A DNA stretch of 64,000 nt from CAZRCZ01 sp964598765. GTDB lineage: Bacteria > Sumerlaeota > Sumerlaeia > MVZB01 > JAJFLK01. Where the stretch lies: positions 1 through 64,000 of the forward strand of contig CAZRCZ010000019.1 in the NCBI GenBank assembly GCA_964598765.1, read 5' to 3'. Under the pieces are notes generated by a model. That model did not search any database and was not told where the DNA came from. It saw only the letters and a list, made by a program, of their open reading frames with translations. Every line of letters starts with the position of its first letter. Position 1 is the first letter of the stretch. A program made the translations under genes and the position numbers. This document shows, piece by piece, positions 1 through 8,100 of the stretch.

Positions 1-54
1 ACCCCCAACCCCCGGTTTTGGAGACCGGTGCTCTGCCAGTTGAGCTACTGGCCT
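1..54 (-). tRNA. trnW: tRNA-Trp (anticodon CCA), 3' end cut by the window edge
   Basis: Read on the minus strand, the sequence starts AGGCCAGTAGCTC at position 54. It continues through a D-arm and an anticodon arm with loop CTCCAAA, which gives anticodon CCA for tryptophan, and then a variable region. The T-arm and acceptor 3' strand lie beyond position 1. In many bacteria tRNA-Trp directly precedes secE-nusG, so those genes may lie to the left; that is inference. Confidence 0.93.
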
Positions 55-68
55 AAGTCGAACTTGAG

Positions 69-97
69 ATTATGCCTTTCGTTTCAAGGCTTGTCAA
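69..97 (-). promoter_or_regulatory. Sigma70-type promoter of tRNA-Trp
   Basis: On the minus strand a perfect -35 box TTGACA (97..92) is separated by exactly 17 bases from the -10 box CATAAT (74..69), which matches TATAAT at five of six positions. The expected start point is near position 62, about eight bases before the tRNA 5' end at 54. This places the tRNA under its own strong promoter, independent of rng upstream. Confidence 0.8.
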
Positions 98-203
98 ATA
101 AATTTTAATCCCCGAAAAAAGCGATCTTCGGGGTCTGATTTTGCCTCCCCAAATTCGGCGACGCGCCTTCGGTGGAATTTCAGATTCGCGCGTCGAGCGA
201 AAC

Positions 204-244
204 AAAAATCCGGAAAAGGCGCGGGGCCTTTTCCGGATTTTTTT
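204..244 (-). terminator. Bidirectional rho-independent terminator after rng
   Basis: A perfect 15-bp stem (205-219 with 227-241) closes a 7-base loop (220-226). A-tracts on the left and T-tracts on the right make it work in either direction. It lies about 100 bases downstream of the rng stop codon and isolates rng from the tRNA. Confidence 0.88.
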
Positions 245-342
245 GGGTGGGTGTTTCCGTTCTCCACTGGAGAACGCCACAGGAAAAAGGAGACTTCTTC
301 AAAAGCGAGGGAAGAAATCTTACCTTTTCATTGTCAACCCAG

Positions 343-2061
343 TCACGGCTGACAAGCCGGATTATCGTGCGGCGTCGCGGAGGTTTCAAGCCTTTTTTCA
401 GCAAAAATTCGACGATTTCGTCTCGGTTTCGCTTTTTCTTCATTATTCGTTGAATTTACTTGCTTTACAATTGTAAACTGTTCGTGGTGATAATCGGGCC
501 GCCCGACGAAGTTCAAACGAATTTTGTAGCGGTTGGCGATGGATTTGATGTCTCCCAAGACTTCTTTTTCGAGGTAACTCTTGATTTGCGAATGGACTGC
601 AACCTCGACCGATTCGACGGTCTCCCCCTTGTTTAGCTCATCCAAGAGACCATACTTAATCAATTTCCACGTCTGCGCCTCTCCTAAAATTTTCCCGGTC
701 CCCTCGCAATAGGGGCATTGGCGATAGATGCTGTGGGCAAGGCTCATTCTGACACGCTTACGTGTCATTTCGACCAATCCGAACTCGGAAAAGCTTGTCA
801 TTGCGTATTTTGCGTTATCCCGCTTGAGACAGGATCGGAGTTCCCGCAGGACCTGTTGTTGGTGTTCGCGATTGGTCATGTCAATAAAATCCATGACGAC
901 CAATCCCCCCAAATCGCGTAAACGAAGTTGGCGCGAAATCGCCTGACATGCCTCCAAGTTCGTCTTGAGAATGACTTCGTCCTGATCGTCTTTCCCGACG
1001 TATTTGCCGCTGTTGACGTCAATGGCGGTCAGGGCTTCGGTTTCGTCAATGACGATGGCTCCGCCGCTCTTGAGCCAGACTTTGCGCCGCAGAGCCTTCT
1101 GAAATTGTTTCTCGACTTCGAACACGTCGAAAATATTTTTGGAGCTTTCGAATAGATGAATGCGCTCGACAAGCCTCGGCGCCATGGCCTCGCATGCTTG
1201 AACCAAATTTTTTATCTCGATTTTGGAATCAATCAGGATTTCGTCCACGTCGTTGCGCAGGGTGTCGCGAACCAAGCGTTGCAAAATGTTGGATTCGTCG
1301 GAGATCAGCGACGGCGCGTTGAGCCGAAGGTTTTTCTTCAGCATCGTTTTCCACTGTCCCTGCAACGCCTCGAAATCCTCCCGGATCGCGGCCTCGTCCT
1401 CCTCCAGTCCGGCGGTGCGGATGATGAACGCGCCTGAATCCGGAGGAAAACTTCTCAAAAGATCGCGCAACCGGCGGCGTTCCTCCGGATCGCCGATCTT
1501 GCGCGAGACTCCCCCTTGGTGCTCCGAGAAGGGCATCAACACCAAATAGCGTCCCGGAATCGAGAGATAACTGGTGATGCGCGGACCTTTTTCTTTGAGC
1601 GGTTCCTTGACGATCTGAACGAGAATGCTGTCGCCGACGCGCAAGGGCCGGGCGGAACGCGCCGGAAGAATCCCTTCCTCCGGTTCCTCGGCTTCGGCAT
1701 CCGGCAGAATCGGCGGCGGGATGAATTCATCGTCATCCTCCTCGTTCCATTCCTCCTCGGCAGACTTGTCCTCTTCCTGCTTGGTGGTCGCGGGACGGAA
1801 CCGCTCCGGACGTCCCCGCTCGGGAAGCGCATACTCCCGCAGAACGTCGGAGAAATGGAGAAAGGCGTTGCGCTCCATGCCGACGTTCACGAACACGGCT
1901 CGCAAGCCGGGAACGATGGCCTCGACCCTCCCCTTGTAAATGTTGCCGAGAATGGAACGGGCGGCGGATTGTTCGACGAACAATTCGACCAGTTGGCCAT
2001 CCTCCAGAATGGCGACGCGGATGTCGGTCGCCTCGACGTTGATCAGAACCTGTTTGTGCAT
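343..2061 (-). CDS. rng: Ribonuclease G/E family endoribonuclease
   Basis: Endoribonuclease for rRNA maturation and mRNA turnover, cytoplasmic, 572 residues. The start at MHKQVLIN matches the usual RNase G N-terminus; an upstream in-frame extension to 2175 looks non-coding. An S1 RNA-binding domain begins near residue 36 (GNIYKGRV). The RNase H-like/DNase I-like catalytic core carries the two metal-binding aspartates in TAIDVNSG and VMDFIDMT. A Zn-link motif CPYCEG lies near residue 450. There is no long RNase E-type scaffold tail, so it is RNase G length. The S1 domain is interrupted between FLHFSD and LRVGD by roughly 60 residues that are strongly acidic and proline-rich. The best Shine-Dalgarno (GAAGGAG) lies about 17 bases upstream, farther than usual. 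The gene stands alone and ends at a strong terminator. Confidence 0.93.
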   Translation of the reverse strand: MHKQVLINVEATDIRVAILEDGQLVELFVEQSAARSILGNIYKGRVEAIVPGLRAVFVNVGMERNAFLHFSDVLREYALPERGRPERFRPATTKQEEDKSAEEEWNEEDDDEFIPPPILPDAEAEEPEEGILPARSARPLRVGDSILVQIVKEPLKEKGPRITSYLSIPGRYLVLMPFSEHQGGVSRKIGDPEERRRLRDLLRSFPPDSGAFIIRTAGLEEDEAAIREDFEALQGQWKTMLKKNLRLNAPSLISDESNILQRLVRDTLRNDVDEILIDSKIEIKNLVQACEAMAPRLVERIHLFESSKNIFDVFEVEKQFQKALRRKVWLKSGGAIVIDETEALTAIDVNSGKYVGKDDQDEVILKTNLEACQAISRQLRLRDLGGLVVMDFIDMTNREHQQQVLRELRSCLKRDNAKYAMTSFSEFGLVEMTRKRVRMSLAHSIYRQCPYCEGTGKILGEAQTWKLIKYGLLDELNKGETVESVEVAVHSQIKSYLEKEVLGDIKSIANRYKIRLNFVGRPDYHHEQFTIVKQVNSTNNEEKAKPRRNRRIFAEKRLETSATPHDNPACQP

Positions 2062-2489
2062 AAAAACTGCTCGGTCTGCTCCTTCAAAAGAAATTTGGCG
2101 TGACCGGAATTTGCGAAGGGTGGAAAACGAATCGCCGTTTTTCAGCAATGAAAAATCGGACGGTTCCGGATGCAAGGATTCGGAAGCGGCCCCAGACGAT
2201 TTTCGTCTTGACCAATCCCGAACTCGATTGTTGTGAAACTTTCGGCTTTCTTGAGCCGACTCAACTCCACCTTGGGGTTGATTTCAAAAACTTCGTCCCT
2301 GCAGACGACAACACCGGCGCAAATGTTCTCCGGGAACCAACCACTTGGGGCTTGCATTGCGGCGCGGATCAAAAAATAAATATCGCGCTCGAAAACACCC
2401 CGAGGGACGGAACCCGTCGGTCACGGATAGGATTGAATCCTAAAATCCGTGGGAATTGCAAGGAAAATCAACGATCGGGCGTGATTCCC

Positions 2490-2584
2490 CGATTTCCAAC
2501 GCCGATGGAAAGATGGAAAACACGATGGAGACAGGGCCGCTCGAATGGGCGAAAAAGGAATAACTTTTGTAGCAAACGCCCCGT
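2490..2584 (+). repeat. Degenerate direct repeat, copy 1
   Basis: This segment aligns by eye with 3127-3225. Both contain a core of AATG, CGAAAA, AAT, ACTTTTG, AG and AAAC blocks in the same order and spacing, preceded by a similar GATTCCC-plus-GATGGA stretch. Read in the same frame, both give the similar peptide pieces QGRSNGRK and QGRSNDRK followed by FCSK. They are related but clearly diverged. Confidence 0.5.
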
Positions 2585-2639
2585 ACGCCTAGATCAATTC
2601 AGGGAATTACGTAGCCTCGACCCCTTGCAACGCAGAGAT

Positions 2640-2800
2640 GTCGGAAGCCGATGCAGACCGAAGGTCTGAAGCATCGTAGACGAGAGCGCGGCCCTACAGG
2701 CCGCTTCGCCGGCGCAGACGAAGACGCCAACGGCGTCCCGGAACACAGCCCAATGGTTGCCGAGCGGAGTGAGGCTACCTTGGGTCCCTCCGACGCCAAT
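2640..2800 (+). repeat. Dispersed intergenic repeat, diverged copy
   Basis: The block GACGCCAACGGCGTCCCGGA, then a GCCCAA..TTGCCG segment and a GGCTACCTTGGGT segment, recur in the same order at 28357-28422. This copy lacks the large perfect palindrome seen there. It lies in non-coding DNA and carries no transposase. Confidence 0.6.
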
Positions 2801-2899
2801 CACCCCAACCCCAAACGGGGTTGCGGAATTCTGTGGTTAGAGACCGGGCGCATACCACAATCGTTTGTGATTGAGCCAGATTTGATAATCCGGTCATTC

Positions 2900-2965
2900 T
2901 CAGCCGCCGTAGCGGCGGAATAATCCCAGCCCCGCTCATAAGAGCGGGGAGGATGTCTCCTCAAA
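2900..2965. repeat. Cluster of short GC-rich hairpins
   Basis: Two consecutive small palindromes are visible: CCGCC-GTA-GCGG near 2903-2920, and CCCCGCTC-ATAA-GAGCGGGG near 2933-2955. A GGCCCATCGGGGC segment follows. No T-tract follows either hairpin, so they are not convincing terminators. They look like REP/BIME-type intergenic hairpins. Confidence 0.45.
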
Positions 2966-3126
2966 AACTCCCAAGGCCCATCGGGGCGGCATAAATCCCC
3001 TTCCCCTCAAACAATTGGGGTATGCGCTCTCCCCGTCCCCCGCGTTGCAATTCCATGCGGTTCGTGGTAACAAGGATTCAGGGATTCAGGGGGCGTCGCT
3101 GCTCTCCGCTGGATTCGGTGGTGCGA

Positions 3127-3225
3127 TTCCCGATTCGCATTGATGATGGAATCACACGGAGCCAAGGTCGTTCCAATGACCGAAAAGCGAATTACTTTTG
3201 CAGTAAACATCCCCAAGGTCTCAAG
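3127..3225 (+). repeat. Degenerate direct repeat, copy 2
   Basis: This is the partner of 2490-2584, lying just upstream of the Sel1-repeat gene. The shared ACTTTTG and AAAC blocks are in the same order. Its 3' end is within 40 bases of the next start codon, so it may carry that gene's expression signals. Confidence 0.5.
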
Positions 3226-3261
3226 GTCTTCCCCAAGGTTTCCTAAGCATGGCTCTCTATT

Positions 3262-3804
3262 ATGAAACGTATCAGCCGTAAGCAGATCAACGACTGGCTC
3301 TTAACGTTTAGAGAGAATCCAAATGCCGCCTTCAATTTAGGCTCGTGCTACGTATATGGTATTGGATTTAGAAAAAATTACAAAAAAGCCCTTCGCTTCT
3401 ATAAGATGGCGGCATCTGGCACGGACGGAGATGCCGAATATAAAGTCGCCATGTTTTATAAATACGGTAAGGGCACAAAGCAAAGTTCAAAGCGATACCT
3501 ACAATGGCTTAAGCGCGCCGCAGATCTGCGTTGTCCTTATGCTTTATCCGATCTCGGGAATTCCTACAAAGATGGTGATGCGGGTATCAAGAAGGATGAG
3601 CGTCGAGCATACCTCTTGTATCGCGACGCGGCGCGTGCTGGACACTACGGGGGATGGCACAACCTCAGAATATGTTATGAGTACGGGATCGGCACGAGGA
3701 AGAATTGGGCGCTTGCCAAGAAGTGCCATGCCAATGCGAGACGGTTAGAGAAGAAATACAACCAAAAGAGAAATCGCGATCTAAACATTATTGTGACGTC
3801 GTAA
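3262..3804 (+). CDS. Sel1-like (TPR-type) repeat protein
   Basis: The 180-residue protein has no signal peptide. It is made of about four Sel1-like repeats, alpha/alpha solenoid units of about 36 residues, recognisable by A-x-x-x-L-G-x-x-Y and A-x-x-Y/W-x-x-x-A-A motifs (for example AFNLGSCYVYGIG, ALRFYKMAASG, ALSDLGNSYKDGDAG, AYLLYRDAARAG). Such repeats mediate protein-protein interaction; no catalytic residues are expected. The C-terminal 25 residues are basic. Base composition is visibly more AT-rich than the neighbours, and it sits alone between two repeat-rich gaps, which may indicate acquisition by transfer. The start is the first ATG of the frame; the ribosome binding site is weak. Confidence 0.75.
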   Translation: MKRISRKQINDWLLTFRENPNAAFNLGSCYVYGIGFRKNYKKALRFYKMAASGTDGDAEYKVAMFYKYGKGTKQSSKRYLQWLKRAADLRCPYALSDLGNSYKDGDAGIKKDERRAYLLYRDAARAGHYGGWHNLRICYEYGIGTRKNWALAKKCHANARRLEKKYNQKRNRDLNIIVTS

Positions 3805-3899
3805 ACTGACCGATGAATCGGAATCATAGGCGGGAGCAAGGGGGAGTTTACTATATTAGTAATTCGCCTTTCCTTCATGTGGACGCCGGTAGCTCCAGT

Positions 3900-5160
3900 T
3901 CGTTTCCATCATCTTCCGCGCTCCGCTCTTCATCCTGTAAATCTCGTTCATCCTGTCCAATAATTCCCCGCGATCTCCGCGCCTTCGAGCGAGATTCGTT
4001 TTCCTGATCCGTGTTTTTTTCGCGTCCTTCGCGGGCAAAAATCTCCTGCGTGCCTCTGTGTCTTCGTGGTGATTTCTCTTGATTAAGGTCCAATAAGTGC
4101 CCCCAAGGGTCCGCAAGGGAATCGTTCTCCCGCTCCCCTCATTTCATCCTCATCCCCGCGTGGCGACACTCCGCCCGCTCCGCCGATCTCTCCCCCGTTC
4201 GACTGAAACTCTGATTCATTATTTTTTCGCCTTTCGCCCTTCGCCTTTTCCTCATGGATCTTACTAACCTTTCCTCCGCCGTCTCCCTCGCCGAGACGAT
4301 TCTTCTCCGCTGGCTCAACGATCGCTCCGCCGATCCCGTCCCAAACGTCGCGGACCTCGACTCCGCCGCCCAAGCCCTCTGGCGACTCACCGCCATCCGC
4401 AAAACTCTCGCCGCCCTGCACTCTTCCTTTCCCGTCCCCGAATGCGAAAAAACTTTTGGCGAGATGTTCCCGTCTCCCCCCGGGTTCGTAATTGATGACT
4501 CCGACGGCGAAGAGTATGACGACGATGGCAACCTCAAGGATGACAACGAGTCCGACGACGAATCCGACGACAACCCGGACGACCCCTTCCCGCCGCCTTC
4601 CCCCAATCCCTCATCCCCCAATCCTCCTCCAACTCCGCGATCCAATCCGCGTGCATCGGCGTCCAGCGGCGGTTCCCATTCTCAAATCTCCGATCCGCCT
4701 CCGTCCCCCTCCATCCGCGGGTTCAATTTTCACCCTTCGCCTTCCGCCTTTCGCCTTGTCTCGGTCCCCGCCTGCGCCCTCTCATTCCCTCCCGCATCCC
4801 CTCCTATCCTTCTCCTTCTCATACTCCTTCTCAAAACCCAAATCCTCAAATCTCAAATCCAACTTCCTCCTCCGACTCACAACCCAATCCGCGCGCATCG
4901 GCGTCCATGGGCGGTTCGTGTTCTCCAATCCTCCGTCACCTTAAATCCTCTCTCCGTCATTCTTTTTCATTCTTCAGCCCTCATCCTTTATCCTTTCCTC
5001 TACCCCTTCCTCCGTATTCAATACGGCCAACGGACACCAGACCTGCATCGGCTTCTTCTACAGTCAAAATACGAACTCGGAAGGAGTTGTCCCTGAAAAA
5101 TTGGCGCGCGCTGGGCGCTCCCTTGCGTCCTCGCGTCGTTGCGTTTAATTCTTTGGAAAA
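3900..5160. repeat. Stack of several short-period repeat families
   Basis: At least seven different low-complexity motifs follow one another. These are a CATCCTGT pair (3932-3958), a CTCCGCG block (near 3970-3985), CGTCCTTCGCG (4022-4032), CCTCTGTGTCTTCGTGGTG (4043-4071), TTCGCC-type blocks (4222-4246 and 4733-4760), a TCAAATC-type stretch (4845-4862), a TTCATCC/TTTATCC stretch (4960-4995), and TTGCGTCCTCGCGTCGTTGC (5122-5141) followed by GTTTAATTC. Two of these families also occur elsewhere in the window (for example 34800-34835 and 54720-54930). The region is overwhelmingly pyrimidine on the + strand from about 4690 to 5010. Confidence 0.65.
4254..5096 (+). CDS. Doubtful hypothetical protein; only the N-terminal third looks protein-like
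   Basis: I do not recognise this frame. Residues 1-60 read like a helical protein (SLAETILLRWLND, ALWRLTAIRKTLAALH). Residues about 80-105 form an acidic Asp/Glu/Ser run, and from there on the frame is Pro/Ser-rich and simply follows pyrimidine-rich repeats. A plausible explanation is a small real gene (about 4254-4620) whose 3' part has been replaced or extended by repeats. The absence of stops downstream is expected in CT-rich DNA and is not evidence for coding. There is no good Shine-Dalgarno sequence. Confidence 0.3.
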   Translation: MDLTNLSSAVSLAETILLRWLNDRSADPVPNVADLDSAAQALWRLTAIRKTLAALHSSFPVPECEKTFGEMFPSPPGFVIDDSDGEEYDDDGNLKDDNESDDESDDNPDDPFPPPSPNPSSPNPPPTPRSNPRASASSGGSHSQISDPPPSPSIRGFNFHPSPSAFRLVSVPACALSFPPASPPILLLLILLLKTQILKSQIQLPPPTHNPIRAHRRPWAVRVLQSSVTLNPLSVILFHSSALILYPFLYPFLRIQYGQRTPDLHRLLLQSKYELGRSCP

Positions 5161-5298
5161 TTCAGCTGACGGTTTCCGCGATTCCCTCCTGCTTCGGACC
5201 GATGATTCTCTCCACTTCGCATCAGAATTTATCGAGAATCTCACCGTTCGCTAAACATTCGTCGGCATGTTTGATAAGCTGAACAAGAAAGCGGAAAA

Positions 5299-6639
5299 AT
5301 GAACGGGAATTCCATGAATCGCATCCGACACTTTTCATATTTGCTCCTTCTGATCGGACTGGGTCAACCGCAGGATACTTTCGCCCGGCCCGTGGATCAG
5401 ATCGAGCATCTCATTGTCATCTATGAGGAGAATTGGAGTTTCGATTCGCTTTACGGCAATTTCCCCGGCGCGAACGGACTCGCCAACGCCGGAGAGACCG
5501 TGAAGCAAATGGATCGAACCGGCCAGCCCTACAAGGTTCTTCCGGTCTGCGACCCGTGCGCCTTCATGCCGCCGGACCTTCCCTCGATACCCTTCGACCT
5601 ATCGAAGTATCTCGCGCCGAACGGTAAAACCCGCGACCTCATCCATGAATTTTACCGCGAGCAGTATCAGATCAACGGCGGAAAGATGAATCGGTTCGTC
5701 GCGTTCAGCGACGCCGTCGGTTTGACGATGAGCTGGTTCGACGCGACCGACATGCCGGAGGGAAAACTCGCCCGCGAGTTTGTTCTTTGCGACAATTTTT
5801 TTCATTCCGCCTTCGGCGGTTCGTTCCTGAATCACTTCTTTCTGATTTCGGCGCGCGCGCCGGTCTGGCCGAACGCCCCCGCCGACGCGCTTCCCAAACT
5901 TGATGCCGACGGTTACGTCACAAACAAACCGAACGTCAACTTTCTGCGATTCGCCGTCAACACGACGCATTCCACCTATCAACCCCATTCCCCGAAGTTC
6001 GACGCCGCGCATCTCCTGCCGCCGCAGACATTCCCGACGATCGGCGACCGCTTGAACGAAAAGGGAGTCGCGTGGGTGTGGTATTCGGGAGGTTGGAACG
6101 ACGCCATCGCCGGCCATCCCGACGCCACGTTCCAGTTTCATCATCAGCCGTTCGCCTATTTCAAAACCTACGGCGACGGAACTCCCGGCCGCGCGGAACA
6201 TCTCAAGGACGAACAGGAATTTCACGCCGCTCTCAAGGGGGGCAATCTTCCGGCGGTCTGTTTCGTCAAGCCGGTCGGGTTGGAGAACGAGCATCCGGGC
6301 TACGCCGATCTGGTCACCGGACAACAGCACGTCGCCGATTTGGTCCATGAAATTCAGGCGAGTTCCGTCTGGCCGAAGTGCGCGATCATCGTCACCTACG
6401 ACGAAAACGGCGGACGATGGGACCACGTCGCGCCCCCGAAGCGGGACATGTGGGGTCCCGGCTCGCGCGTGCCGACGATTATCATTTCACCTTTTGCGAA
6501 AAAAGGATTCGTGGACCACACGCTCTACGAAACCATTTCCATCCTCCGCCTCATCGAACTGCGCTGGGGGTTGGAACCGCTGAATCAGCGCGACGCTCAA
6601 GCCGATCCTCTCAGCAACGTGTTTGAATTCGGGAAATAG
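5299..6639 (+). CDS. Secreted phosphoesterase (acid phosphatase/phospholipase C superfamily)
   Basis: The 446-residue exported enzyme of the phosphoesterase family (PF04185-like; acid phosphatase AcpA and phospholipase C relatives) hydrolyses phosphomonoesters or phospholipid head groups in the periplasm or outside the cell. An N-terminal signal peptide ends near residue 30 (LLLLIGLGQPQDTFA). The metal/nucleophile region near the N-terminus is HLIVIYEENWSFDSLYG, where family members usually have EN-x-SFD. The C-terminal metal-binding motif IIVTYDENGGRWDHV is clear. The SAFGGSFLNHFFLISA segment is also typical. The start may be 5299 or the ATG at 5314. It stands alone and converges on the pilC-like gene with a shared terminator. 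A second, larger member of the superfamily starts at 61430. Confidence 0.85.
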   Translation: MNGNSMNRIRHFSYLLLLIGLGQPQDTFARPVDQIEHLIVIYEENWSFDSLYGNFPGANGLANAGETVKQMDRTGQPYKVLPVCDPCAFMPPDLPSIPFDLSKYLAPNGKTRDLIHEFYREQYQINGGKMNRFVAFSDAVGLTMSWFDATDMPEGKLAREFVLCDNFFHSAFGGSFLNHFFLISARAPVWPNAPADALPKLDADGYVTNKPNVNFLRFAVNTTHSTYQPHSPKFDAAHLLPPQTFPTIGDRLNEKGVAWVWYSGGWNDAIAGHPDATFQFHHQPFAYFKTYGDGTPGRAEHLKDEQEFHAALKGGNLPAVCFVKPVGLENEHPGYADLVTGQQHVADLVHEIQASSVWPKCAIIVTYDENGGRWDHVAPPKRDMWGPGSRVPTIIISPFAKKGFVDHTLYETISILRLIELRWGLEPLNQRDAQADPLSNVFEFGK

Positions 6640-6680
6640 GATTGTTCATCGCGAGCGGCGTTGAATCCTTGCCCGCGGAC

Positions 6681-6717
6681 TAAATAAAAAGCCCCCGTCC
6701 GTGATGGGACGGGGGCT
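6681..6717 (-). terminator. Rho-independent terminator of the PilC/GspF gene, probably bidirectional
   Basis: An 11-bp perfect stem (6690-6700 with 707-717 of the same kilobase) closes a 6-base loop. On the minus strand it is followed by a T-rich tract (TTTTTATTTA). It lies between two convergent genes and ends transcription of the minus-strand one. Confidence 0.88.
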
Positions 6718-6743
6718 GAACCGTAACAATTTTGCTGTCCGGC

Positions 6744-7982
6744 CTAACCGCTTCCCGCGACCGCTTTGGGTAGATAGAACAAGGGAAGATAGAGGGCGAT
6801 GACGATGCCGCCGACCAACGTTCCCAAGCAGACGATCAAAATCGGCTCAAGCAACGCCGTGAGACCGTCCACCATGTCCTCGACTTCGCGCTCATACGCC
6901 TCGGCGACCTTGGTGAGCATCTGGTCAATCGCGCCCGTCTCCTCGCCGACGGCGACCATGTGATAGACAAGCGGCGGGAAAATTTTGCACTGCGAAAGAG
7001 GCTCGTGGATCGTGTCGCCATCCTTGACGCTCTGATAGACCCTTTCCATCGCGCGGGCGACGACCTCGTTGCCCGACGAATCGCGGGTGATGTCGAGCGC
7101 CTGCAAAATCGGCACGCCGGCAGTGATCAGCGTCGAGAGAGTCCCGGCGAACCGGGCAATGGCCGACTTCTGGAAGAGGGTTCCGAAGACTGGGACCTTC
7201 AACTTAAGCGTGTCGAAAATGAATTTGCCCCGTTTGGTCTTGTTGATTCGCTGGACAACGAAAATAATCAACGCCAGACCGATAATGACGTAGTGAGTCT
7301 TGTGAATGAGGATGTCGGAGGCGTTGACGAGGAACTGCGTCGGAGCGGGAAGTTCGGCGTGCAAATCCGTGAAGATGGCGACGAACTTGGGAATGATCTT
7401 GATCAGAATAAAGCCCACGATTCCCGCCGCCAGAAACAAAACAACGATGGGATACATTAGCGCCGAGCGGACTTTGCTGATGAGCGCCTGCCGCTTTTCC
7501 AAGAACGTGGCGATCTTGTTCAGCACGACTTCGAGCACGCCGCCCAGCTCGCCGGCACGGACCATGTTGACGTAGAGCTTGTCAAAGACTTTGGGATATT
7601 TGCTGAACGCGTCGGACAGCGAGGAGCCGGATTCGATGTCCTTGGCGATCTGCGTGATTTTCTCCTTGAAGAGAACGGACTCCACCTGCTCGCGCAGGAT
7701 CGTGAGGGAACGGATGATCGGCAGACCGGCGTCAATCAGGGTGGCCAACTGCCGCGTGAAGGTCATGACGTGCTTGCTTTTGATCCGATGGAAAAGAATC
7801 CGAAGGCCGGGGAGGGCCAAAAGGTCCATCTCGCTCGCCTTGGCTTTGTGGGGCGTGACCTTAAGGGGGTAATACCCCATGTCGCGCAATTTTTCGATAA
7901 TGACGTCCTCGTTGCCGGCGTCAATGATGCCTTTGACTTGTTTGCCCTGCTTGTCGAGAGCTTCATACATGAATTCAGCCAT
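6744..7982 (-). CDS. Type IV pilus/type II secretion inner membrane protein (PilC/GspF family)
   Basis: The 412-residue polytopic inner membrane platform protein of type IV pilus or type II secretion machines couples the assembly ATPase to (pseudo)pilin polymerisation. Two homologous GspF cytoplasmic domains are present: the first has FTRQLATLIDAGLPI, and the second has FAGTLSTLITAGVPILQAL and GEETGAIDQML. Each is followed by hydrophobic segments (about 170-190, 220-240 and the C-terminal 385-405, LYLPLFYLP). N-terminal residues 1-60 match the usual PilC N-domain (YEALDKQGKQVKGIIDA). A strong Shine-Dalgarno (GGGAGG) precedes the ATG. No ATPase or prepilin genes adjoin it; the pseudopilin (47.3 kb) and secretins (56.5-59.9 kb) are far away. 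Confidence 0.92.
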   Translation of the reverse strand: MAEFMYEALDKQGKQVKGIIDAGNEDVIIEKLRDMGYYPLKVTPHKAKASEMDLLALPGLRILFHRIKSKHVMTFTRQLATLIDAGLPIIRSLTILREQVESVLFKEKITQIAKDIESGSSLSDAFSKYPKVFDKLYVNMVRAGELGGVLEVVLNKIATFLEKRQALISKVRSALMYPIVVLFLAAGIVGFILIKIIPKFVAIFTDLHAELPAPTQFLVNASDILIHKTHYVIIGLALIIFVVQRINKTKRGKFIFDTLKLKVPVFGTLFQKSAIARFAGTLSTLITAGVPILQALDITRDSSGNEVVARAMERVYQSVKDGDTIHEPLSQCKIFPPLVYHMVAVGEETGAIDQMLTKVAEAYEREVEDMVDGLTALLEPILIVCLGTLVGGIVIALYLPLFYLPKAVAGSG

Positions 7983-8100
7983 GGAAAAACACCTCCCTCA
8001 AAGGAGATCGCCGCTTGGGGCTGGGTGAATTATAGAACCGCGCCCCATCTAAAAGGAAAGGAAAAAATTCGGGAAATCGGGATTCATGATGGGGTGGAGA

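Larger units (their letters stand above)
2062..3261. other. 1.2-kb gap without a credible gene, rich in repeats and hairpins
   Basis: No open frame here has a ribosome binding site, family resemblance or consistent codon use. The stretch contains a degenerate duplicated segment (2490-2584 and 3127-3225), a repeat shared with 28.35-28.5 kb (2640-2800), and several GC-rich hairpins between 2900 and 3000. It probably also holds the rng promoter, which I could not pin down. Confidence 0.7.

Noticed and set aside
1516..2103. A 195-codon open frame antisense to rng.
   Set aside because: It overlaps the acidic insertion of RNase G and merely reflects Glu/Asp codons read backwards.
3900..5160. CRISPR array in the repeat-rich region.
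   Set aside because: The repeats belong to different families, are not regularly spaced, and have no unique spacers of constant length. No cas genes are present.
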